12,199 bases of DNA, taken from Candidatus Methanophagales archaeon. GTDB taxonomy: Archaea; Halobacteriota; Syntropharchaeia; Alkanophagales; Methanospirareceae. Below, piece after piece: positions 7,417 through 12,199 of the stretch (its first letter is position 1; each line of letters begins with the position of its first letter). The notes under the pieces are model-generated. The model saw only the letters and a program-made list of their open reading frames with translations. It ran no database searches and had not been told where the DNA came from. The position numbers were made by a program, and so were the translations under genes. The stretch is from assembly GCA_003601795.1 (NCBI GenBank), contig PIXU01000227.1, positions 1 to 12,199 of the forward strand, read 5' to 3'.

Positions 7417-7429
7417 TGCGGAATATGGG
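7417..7429 (-). repeat. right terminal inverted repeat of the IS1634-type element
   Basis: TGCGGAATATGGG matches the left repeat perfectly in inverted orientation. The ATG at 7425-7427 lies inside it and opens the reading frame of the PGF-CTERM fragment. Confidence 0.85.
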
Positions 7430-7610
7430 TTACACGATAAATGTAGGCAAAAGTATCATAGATGAAGGAATTGAAAAGCATGAAATACCAATAGATGAAG
7501 AAGGAGAAAAGTGGGGAATACCGGGGTTTGAAGCAGTATTTGCAATTGCGGGATTATTGGCAGTAACGTATTTTTTAAGGAGGAGAAATGACCATGAACC
7601 CAATAGATAA
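7425..7610 (+). CDS. PGF-CTERM sorting-signal protein fragment, start codon donated by IS
   Basis: From the ATG in the IS right repeat the frame encodes 61 residues; a further in-frame ATG at 7359 lies deeper in the IS. The C-terminal part is a textbook PGF-CTERM signal: PGF at 33-35, a hydrophobic segment at about 36-51 and RRR at 52-54. In Euryarchaeota this tripartite tail is processed by archaeosortase A, which removes the tail and links surface proteins to lipid. The preceding 30 residues are acidic and low in complexity. There is no signal peptide, so as it stands the protein could not be exported. With the IS removed, the frame meets a TAA 15 bases upstream of the junction (5419-5421) with no start codon between. 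The fragment is therefore best read as the tail of a decayed surface protein, already broken before the IS arrived. A seven-residue extension after RRR overlaps the TIR gene. Confidence 0.6.
   Translation: MGYTINVGKSIIDEGIEKHEIPIDEEGEKWGIPGFEAVFAIAGLLAVTYFLRRRNDHEPNR
7579..7585 (+). promoter_or_regulatory. ribosome binding site of the TIR gene, inside the PGF-CTERM arginine codons
   Basis: GGAGGAG lies within the AGG AGG AGA codons for the three arginines of the PGF-CTERM tail. It is 2 bases from ATG 7588 and 8 bases from ATG 7594. The normal spacing favours translation from 7594 (MNPIDKKDN) or from both. Confidence 0.6.
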
Positions 7611-8115
7611 GAAAGATAATACAAAGAGGTCTAAAAACATTTTCATTTGCTATGAAACATTAACTGGATTAGATTATGCTAAGCATCTTAAAAAGGCGCT
7701 TAAAAAGATAGGTAGATCGGCTTTTGTGGCTGATGAGGACATAAAGAAAGGGGAACCAGAGCGAGAAGACATTGATAAAACCATAAAGGAGTGCAAATAT
7801 TTTATTGTAATTGTAACTTCTGCAGCTCTTGAGTCAGAAGAAGTGAAAAGAGAGATTGATCTTGTACAAAATTTTAACAAAAATCTTAAACAGAAGAAAA
7901 TAATAATACCCTGTAAAGAAAAAGAGGTTTACAGGTCATGGCTTTCAAAATTACCTGTAATAAGTGAACTTCAGCAAATCGAATTCGAAAATAAGGAAGA
8001 TTTAGCTCGTAAAGTGATTTCTGAGATACTTAAAAGAGAGACGGTAAAAATTACAATCGAAAGTGTTACAAGTGCAGATGTGTATGTCAATGGGCGTAAA
8101 GTTGGACGTACATAA
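7588..8115 (+). CDS. TIR-domain protein with truncated C-terminal PEGA motif
   Basis: The 175-residue product (173 from ATG 7594) carries a TIR-like domain at about 16-150: strand KNIFICYE (16-23), a helix with AKHLKKALKKIG (31-42), the loop strand SAFVADEDIKKGE (44-56), and the core strand KYFIVIVTSAALESEEVKREI (split 70-80 and 81-90). Glu89 aligns with the catalytic glutamate of NADase-type TIR domains (the W-x-x-x-E position), though the usual Trp is replaced. Prokaryotic TIR domains often cleave NAD or make signalling nucleotides in antiviral systems. The last 24 residues (VKITIESVTSADVYVNG, then RKVGRT) are the first third of a PEGA domain, which is normally about 65-70 residues, and stop at two consecutive TAA codons. 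The start overlaps the PGF-CTERM frame by 23 bases. The gene is visibly A/T-rich and Lys-rich compared with its neighbours, consistent with transfer. Confidence 0.78.
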   Translation: MTMNPIDKKDNTKRSKNIFICYETLTGLDYAKHLKKALKKIGRSAFVADEDIKKGEPEREDIDKTIKECKYFIVIVTSAALESEEVKREIDLVQNFNKNLKQKKIIIPCKEKEVYRSWLSKLPVISELQQIEFENKEDLARKVISEILKRETVKITIESVTSADVYVNGRKVGRT

Positions 8116-8147
8116 TAAAACGACACAGTGATGAAGAAGGCTTTCGG

Positions 8148-8153
8148 TATATT
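8148..8153 (+). promoter_or_regulatory. possible archaeal TATA box for the ATP-grasp gene
   Basis: TATATT lies 38 bases before ATG 8192, which has no Shine-Dalgarno sequence. A start of transcription about 25 bases downstream would give a very short leader. This is weak evidence based on position and composition only. Confidence 0.22.
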
Positions 8154-8191
8154 CTCCAATTTCTCTCTTCCCTTCGCTACTCAAAACCAAA

Positions 8192-9118
8192 ATGCACGAC
8201 CCAAACCAAAACACAAAAGCCGCAAATATAGGCGTAGTCCTGACCGACCCTGACGACTGGACTGCCCGTGCATTCCTGAATAGCATCCGCAAAAGAGGAG
8301 CGAAAACCTTCCCGATTGACCTCTCAACGTTAAGCGCATCCATCGCTGCTTCTGACTTTTCCATTTTCAATGCGGATTCAGAACACTTAAAACTCGATGC
8401 TATCATTGTTCGTGACGTTGGCATCAGTTTCTCGCTTGAAACCATTTCGTTCAAGTTCGACCTGCTTCGAGCGTTTGAAAATTCAATAATCGTTATGAAC
8501 CGTCCAACTGCAATCCAGAACGCAGCAAACAAATTCTTCTCATTCTACCTCTTCAAACTCGCATGCTTACCTATTCCACAGACGGTAATTACTTCTGAGT
8601 TTGAAGTCGCTATGAAAACAATAGAAAAATTTGAATCTGTTGTGGTAAAGCCGATTTTTGGAAGTCAAGGGGAGGGAATAATCAAACTTGAGCGTTCTCA
8701 ACCAGAATCTGAGTTAGCATCAAAACTCAGAGAGCTACTGAAAGAAAGAGGCGTGCTTTATTTACAGGAGTTCGTGCCCAACCCCGGACGAGATATAAGG
8801 GTTTTTGTAGTTGGTGAAGAGGCATTAGGTGCGATTTACAGAGTTTCACGAAAAGGTTCTTTTGTTAGCAATTTGAGTCAGGGTGGAACGCCAGTTAAGT
8901 GTGAGCTAACGGAAGAAATGCGAGAACTTGCAATACGTGCTGCAAAAGCAGTAGGCGCGGATTTCGCGGGTGTTGATTTGATAGAAGGTGAAGAAGGTCT
9001 GCTTCTGCTCGAAGTTAATGCAACACCTTCCGGAAAAGGTATAAAACTCGCTTGCGGTGTTGACGTCACCGAGCGGGTTGTTGAGCTGTTGTTTGAGCGG
9101 AGTGAAGAATTAAGATGA
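8192..9118 (+). CDS. RimK-type ATP-grasp alpha-L-glutamate ligase, MptN/CofF-like
   Basis: ATP-grasp ligases of this group add L-glutamate to an acceptor carboxylate. Archaeal members include MptN (tetrahydromethanopterin to tetrahydrosarcinapterin) and CofF (F420 tail capping). The 308 residues show a preATP-grasp region (IGVVLTDPDDW, 13-23; VMNRPTAIQNAANKFFS, 101-117), then the ATP-grasp fold with Lys153 in VVKPIFGSQGEG, YLQEFVP (190-196), DIRVFVVG (201-208) and metal-binding Asp262 and Glu274/Asn276 in LEVNATPSGKG. The N-terminal DPDDW and the NRPTAI motif resemble MptN-type proteins more than bacterial RimK, but the acceptor cannot be proved from sequence, so no symbol is assigned. No Shine-Dalgarno sequence precedes ATG 8192, and no other start lies close. 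The methyltransferase begins 24 bases downstream, suggesting an operon. Confidence 0.8.
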   Translation: MHDPNQNTKAANIGVVLTDPDDWTARAFLNSIRKRGAKTFPIDLSTLSASIAASDFSIFNADSEHLKLDAIIVRDVGISFSLETISFKFDLLRAFENSIIVMNRPTAIQNAANKFFSFYLFKLACLPIPQTVITSEFEVAMKTIEKFESVVVKPIFGSQGEGIIKLERSQPESELASKLRELLKERGVLYLQEFVPNPGRDIRVFVVGEEALGAIYRVSRKGSFVSNLSQGGTPVKCELTEEMRELAIRAAKAVGADFAGVDLIEGEEGLLLLEVNATPSGKGIKLACGVDVTERVVELLFERSEELR

Positions 9119-9142
9119 AACTGCCACAAGGAGAATATAAGT

Positions 9143-9952
9143 ATGAGTAGAGTGGATTTTTCAAAAATCGCCACCAAATATGAAGATTATTCGTTGGTGC
9201 AGAAATCCGTAGCAGATACACTTTTAGAGCTCTTAGAGATAGGGAATAGTGATGACGTTTTAGATTTGGGATGTGGTGTTGGCAATCTAACGAGGGAGAT
9301 AAGGGAGATAACAAAAGGCACAATAATTGGGATTGATCCTTCAGAAGGGATGATCAGAGAGGCAATAGAGAAAGGCAGAGGTTTAGACAGTATAACCTTT
9401 GAGATAAAAGCTGCGGAAGAAATGGATTATAAGGATTGTTTCGATGTAATATTTTGCAATTCTTCATTTCAATGGTTTAGAGAGCCACAAGAAGCAGTTG
9501 AAAATTGTTACACCGCTTTACGGAAAGGTGGTAGAATTGGGATACAGGCACCTGGCAAAAGGGTATATAGCCCTAATTTTATAGAAGCAGTTGAAAAGGC
9601 AAAAGAATATCCAAGAACAAAAGGCATTTTCACTCACTTTAAAGAGCCCTGGTTTTTCCTTGAGACAGCAGATGAATATAGAGGGTTGTTTGAGAAATAC
9701 CGATTTAGGATAGTTTTATCTAAAATAGGGAGCATAAGGACGAAACACACGCCGGAAGAGGTTTTTAATATATTTTCATCTGGTGCTGTTGCGGGTTATC
9801 TAAGCCAAGATTTTTATGATGTTGAGATCAACACAGATTATACAGATTCCTTTAAGGAAATAGTGAAAGATGCTTTTGTTCAGCAGGCAAATAACCACGG
9901 AGAAATGGAACTGATATTCAATAGGATATTTTTGGTAGCGGTTAAAGAATAA
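9143..9952 (+). CDS. class I SAM-dependent methyltransferase (BioC/ubiE-like fold), substrate unknown
   Basis: This 269-residue enzyme has the Rossmann-like methyltransferase core: motif I VLDLGCGVGNLT (39-50), acidic strand-2 end GIDPSEGM (63-70), motif II region AAEEMDYKDCFDVIFCNSSF (90-109) followed by QWF (110-112), and motif III LRKGGRIGI (126-134). The NSSFQWF segment is shared with BioC and trans-aconitate methyltransferases, whose substrates are small carboxylates. The C-terminal half is a lid domain of uncertain specificity. AAGGAG (9128-9133) sits 9 bases before the ATG. The gene starts 24 bases after the ATP-grasp ligase stop codon, so both are probably on one transcript and may modify the same small molecule; that link is inference. 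The stop codon TAA (9950-9952) overlaps the left end of a MITE-like element, so the natural C-terminus may have been slightly altered. Confidence 0.85.
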   Translation: MSRVDFSKIATKYEDYSLVQKSVADTLLELLEIGNSDDVLDLGCGVGNLTREIREITKGTIIGIDPSEGMIREAIEKGRGLDSITFEIKAAEEMDYKDCFDVIFCNSSFQWFREPQEAVENCYTALRKGGRIGIQAPGKRVYSPNFIEAVEKAKEYPRTKGIFTHFKEPWFFLETADEYRGLFEKYRFRIVLSKIGSIRTKHTPEEVFNIFSSGAVAGYLSQDFYDVEINTDYTDSFKEIVKDAFVQQANNHGEMELIFNRIFLVAVKE

Positions 9953-10077
9953 AGTTGTTGCGCAATAAGATTTATCTCGCATAGAAATAGAGCGTGAATG
10001 GTAGCTACTAAAAATAAGCGATGAGAGGTGAGAAAATAAGCTCTTAGAGTGGTTTTTTTTAATTATGCAACAACTTT
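9951..10077. mobile_element. 127-bp MITE-like element with AAAGTTGTTGC terminal inverted repeats
   Basis: AAAGTTGTTGC (9951-9961) and GCAACAACTTT (10067-10077) are perfect 11-base inverted repeats. AAT flanks both outer edges (9948-9950 and 10078-10080), consistent with a 3-base target duplication; counting one T/A pair more would give 12-base repeats. The interior has no gene. It holds an 8-base palindrome (GTAGCTAC) and a run of eight Ts near the right end. The element ends the methyltransferase gene and fills most of the space before the phospholipase-D-like gene. Confidence 0.6.
10053..10060 (+). terminator. T-run terminator within the MITE-like element
   Basis: Eight consecutive Ts follow CTCTTAGAG (10041-10049), a small palindrome. 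Archaeal RNA polymerase stops at T-runs with little need for a hairpin, so this probably ends the ligase-methyltransferase transcript. The AT-rich stretch TTTTAATTAT just after it could equally serve as a TATA-like element for the next gene. Confidence 0.4.
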
Positions 10078-10109
10078 AATGAATAGGATGTGGCAGTATA
10101 AGTGTAAAA

Positions 10110-11957
10110 ATGGTAGAAAAAGAGGCATTTAAATGTTTCATGGCAATTTTTATACTTTCTTTCCTTTTAACCTTAACACAAGGCGCATTTGCTTATTCCC
10201 CTTCTGATAACACCGCACCACCGAATTTACTAATAACCGAAATCTATCCAAACACTGCTACAAAAAATGAGCCGGAGGAATACGTTGCCATCACTAATCC
10301 AAGCTCTCATTCCGTAAACATCGAAGGATGGAGCATAACGGATAACGAAGGAAAAATCATATTCCCTACTTTCGCTATTGCTCCAGGCGAGACAATCTAC
10401 GTTACGAGAAACGCTACGGCATTTGCAGAACAAATAAGTAACGTATCCCGTAAAACCATCTCTCCTGATTTCGAATACGGCACGGATTCCAACCCCGACG
10501 TTACTCAACTGCAAACAGAAGGCAGATTTGCATTACGCAACAGTGGTGACGAAGTATTATTACAAGACAAGAGCGGAAAAGAAGTGGATGCTGTGATCTA
10601 CGGTGAATCCTCTTACAAGGGAGTAGGCTGGCAGGCTGAGCCGTTAAAGAAGCCAAGAGAAGGAATGATTTACAAACGAAACGAGTTTCAGAATACAAAT
10701 CAGTGCAAAGACTGGCTGCTGCTCACGTTTGGCGCTTCGTATCACGCACCCGAAAAAATCACTTGTTCTGGCGAAGTAACCGCCTTTGTATCTCCAGATT
10801 GTAGTTTTTCCGTTTTGCAACGCGAAATAGAAACAGCATCTACCTCTTTGTATATTAACCTCTACCAGTTTGAGAGCATTTACCTCATGGATGCGGTTTT
10901 GGATGCTTTAAATCGAGGCGTGAACGTGTGTTTGCTGCTCGAAGACCGTCCAGTTGGCGGTATCAAAGATGAAGAGTGGTATATTGCAGCGAAAATAAAA
11001 GATAGCGGTGGGGAAGTTCGTTTCTGTCACGACCCGTTCATAAATCACGCTAAATACGCAGTCATTGACAATGAACGTACCCTGATAACGACGGAAAACT
11101 GGAAAAATACTGGAATCCCGTATAACAGCTCCTTTGGAAACCGCGGCTGGGGCATCGTAATAAGGAATGCAGAAGTAGCGAATTACTTCAAACAGGTATT
11201 TCTTGATGATTTCTATCGTGGTCGTGGAAAAGATTCTTCGCAAGGTTTAGTGAAGTTAGAAACAAAAGAATTTGTGATGAGCAAGAGGAAGATACCCGAA
11301 GGCAGTTACGTGCCTGTTTTCGCGCCGCTTACCGTAACCGCCAATTTTAGCGTCATTCCTGTTTTGGCTCCCGATACGGCTCTGAATAACGAAACGATAC
11401 TGGATACGATAAACAACGCAAAAGAAAGTATTTACGTGCAGCAGTTCTTAACCAGGCGATTCTGGGATAAAGAAGACAATCCCTTTTTTGCTGCTTTGGT
11501 AGATGCCACGAGAAGAGGATGCGACGTAAAAGTGCTGCTGGACTCCAGGTATTTAGAAGGTGGGAACAACAATGATGAAGCCGTTACGTGGCTAAACGAA
11601 CGGTCGAGGAAAGATAATTTGAGTTTAGAGGCGAAATTGGCAGATTTGGATTCCTCAGGGCTAACTAAAATACATAACAAGGGGTTAATCGTGGATGGTG
11701 AAAAAGTGCTGATAGCATCGCTGAACTGGAACGCCAATTCGGTTCATAACAGGGAAGCAGGCGTAATAGTAGAGAACGAGGAGATAGCTTCTTTTTACGA
11801 GGACGTTTTCTTACATGACTGGGATAAGTCAGTAAATGGATGGGAACAGAAGGAGAATAAAGGTGGGACATTCCTAATAAAAATCGCGTGGGTGGCATTG
11901 ACGTTTGTTATTTCTTTTGGTATCTTCTGGGCGGTTAAGTGGTATAAAAGGATGTAA
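10110..11957 (+). CDS. exported lamin-tail / double phospholipase-D (HKD) protein, membrane-anchored
   Basis: The 615-residue product has a signal peptide (hydrophobic about 9-24, likely cut after AFA at 26-28; ATG 10140, residue 11, is an alternative start). A lamin-tail domain follows (about 38-210: LITEIYPN, EEYVAITNPSS, IEGWSITDNEG, FALRNSGDEVLLQD). Two PLD domains come next. The first HKD is His313-Lys315-Asp320 with TTENW (327-331). The second is His522-Lys524-Asp529 in IHNKGLIVDGEKVLIASLNW with Asn539. Both are complete, so one pseudodimeric active site is expected. A membrane helix (about 588-607) and basic KWYKRM end place the enzyme outside the cell, anchored at its C-terminus. The family includes phospholipases, transphosphatidylases and nucleases such as Nuc; LTD fusions are often attached to secreted nucleases. 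There is no Shine-Dalgarno sequence. The gene stands alone downstream of the MITE. Confidence 0.88.
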   Translation: MVEKEAFKCFMAIFILSFLLTLTQGAFAYSPSDNTAPPNLLITEIYPNTATKNEPEEYVAITNPSSHSVNIEGWSITDNEGKIIFPTFAIAPGETIYVTRNATAFAEQISNVSRKTISPDFEYGTDSNPDVTQLQTEGRFALRNSGDEVLLQDKSGKEVDAVIYGESSYKGVGWQAEPLKKPREGMIYKRNEFQNTNQCKDWLLLTFGASYHAPEKITCSGEVTAFVSPDCSFSVLQREIETASTSLYINLYQFESIYLMDAVLDALNRGVNVCLLLEDRPVGGIKDEEWYIAAKIKDSGGEVRFCHDPFINHAKYAVIDNERTLITTENWKNTGIPYNSSFGNRGWGIVIRNAEVANYFKQVFLDDFYRGRGKDSSQGLVKLETKEFVMSKRKIPEGSYVPVFAPLTVTANFSVIPVLAPDTALNNETILDTINNAKESIYVQQFLTRRFWDKEDNPFFAALVDATRRGCDVKVLLDSRYLEGGNNNDEAVTWLNERSRKDNLSLEAKLADLDSSGLTKIHNKGLIVDGEKVLIASLNWNANSVHNREAGVIVENEEIASFYEDVFLHDWDKSVNGWEQKENKGGTFLIKIAWVALTFVISFGIFWAVKWYKRM

Positions 11958-12008
11958 ATACAGGAAAGATACAGTTCAGAAGCAGTGTCTAAAAATATAG
12001 TGATTTAT

Positions 12009-12034
12009 CACCGCGGAGAGCGCAGAGTACACAG
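12009..12034. repeat. short dispersed repeat copy of the CACCGCGGAGAGCGCAGAG type
   Basis: The GAG/CAG-phased sequence CACCGCGGAGAGCGCAGAG followed by TACACAG resembles the non-coding ACAGAG/CGCAGAG repeats dispersed in many prokaryotic genomes. It sits in the non-coding stretch 11958-12097 after the phospholipase-D-like gene. A near-palindrome, CTCGCCAGCTGGTGAG (12056-12071), follows. Confidence 0.35.
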
Positions 12035-12097
12035 GCGTGCCGAGATAAATTCATACTCGCCAGCTGGTGAGAATCTAGTGTCTCAACAATTTAATCC

Positions 12098-12199
12098 TTA
12101 GACATAATACTTGGACAACTTCTTATCAGCCTTCTCCTTCGTGAACTTCCAGTTGATCTTCTTTTCATAGTCATTCCTTCTCTTGGTCCATGCCGCCAC
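12098..12199 (-). CDS. IS630-type transposase, C-terminal 33 residues (5' part outside window)
   Basis: On the minus strand the frame is open from the window edge to a TAA at 12100-12098 and ends AWTKRRNDYEKKINWKFT, then KEKADKKLSKYYV. The INW-x-F-T-x-x-x-A-x-x-K-L-x-x-x-Y ending is characteristic of IS630-family DDE transposases, whose catalytic DDE core would lie beyond the edge. About 20 bases downstream, TA followed by GTGTCTCAACAATT (from 12078) could be the end of the element at its TA target. It is incomplete, so whether the copy is intact cannot be judged. Confidence 0.7.
   Translation of the reverse strand: MAAWTKRRNDYEKKINWKFTKEKADKKLSKYYV

Larger units (their letters stand above)
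5437..7429 (-). mobile_element. complete IS1634-type (IS4 superfamily) insertion sequence, 1,993 bp
   Basis: Perfect 13-base terminal inverted repeats bound the element: CCCATATTCCGCA (5437-5449) and TGCGGAATATGGG (7417-7429). TTAC flanks both outer edges as a direct repeat. Inside is one full-length DDE transposase on the minus strand (7340-5676), 77 bases from the right end and 226 bases from the left. The intact coding frame, perfect repeats and intact duplication suggest recent and possibly still active insertion. It lies between the small membrane-protein gene and the PGF-CTERM/TIR pair, and its right repeat provides an ATG (7425) in frame with the PGF-CTERM tail. An AT-rich stretch at 7388-7415 probably contains the transposase promoter. 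Confidence 0.88.

Noticed and set aside
9831..9848. ACACAGATTATACAGATT inside the methyltransferase gene as a repeat insertion
   Set aside because: It resembles the dispersed repeats, but it is in frame (NTDYTD), causes no length change and fits the helical C-terminal region, so chance or ordinary coding sequence is more likely.
1..12199. tRNA, rRNA or other classical RNA genes
   Set aside because: No cloverleaf pattern, T-loop GTTCRANNC box in context or conserved rRNA segment was found on either strand by eye.

Overview
The window reads as chromosomal DNA of a euryarchaeon, most likely a methanogen or ANME-type relative. The reasons are an archaeal-length SRP54, a PGF-CTERM tail (the signal processed by archaeosortase A in Euryarchaeota), a RimK-type ligase resembling those that glutamylate methanopterin or F420, several genes without a Shine-Dalgarno sequence, and scattered short ACACAGATT/ACACGGATT repeats. 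The lineage is inferred from these traits; no search was run.

Layout. Positions 1-1932 are housekeeping: the C-terminal part of a PhoU-type phosphate regulator, then SRP54, the GTPase of the signal recognition particle. A secreted alpha/beta-hydrolase lipoprotein follows at 2106-2996. A repeat-rich gap (2997-3307) separates it from a convergent U32-family protein on the minus strand (5209-3308). The gap holds an imperfect inverted repeat, a 107-bp MITE-like element and a likely bidirectional terminator.

The accessory core is 5261-8115. A 60-residue single-pass membrane protein, a PGF-CTERM surface-sorting tail and a TIR-domain protein ending in a truncated PEGA motif lie on the plus strand. 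They are split by a complete 1,993-bp IS1634-type insertion sequence (5437-7429). Its 13-bp terminal inverted repeats are perfect, and it is bounded by a 4-bp TTAC duplication. The IS end supplies an ATG to the PGF-CTERM fragment, and the arginine codons of that fragment form the ribosome binding site of the TIR gene. This is the most unusual part of the window.

Positions 8192-9952 hold a tight two-gene unit: a RimK/MptN-like ATP-grasp ligase and a class I SAM methyltransferase. A 127-bp MITE-like element (9951-10077) supplies part of the methyltransferase stop codon, and its T-run is a likely terminator. Then comes a secreted, C-terminally anchored protein with a lamin-tail domain and two HKD phospholipase-D/nuclease domains (10110-11957). 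The window closes with more repeat remnants and the C-terminus of an IS630-type transposase on the minus strand. At least two transposase families and two MITE-like elements in 12 kb mark 3-12 kb as an insertion-prone accessory zone next to a stable PhoU/SRP54 block.
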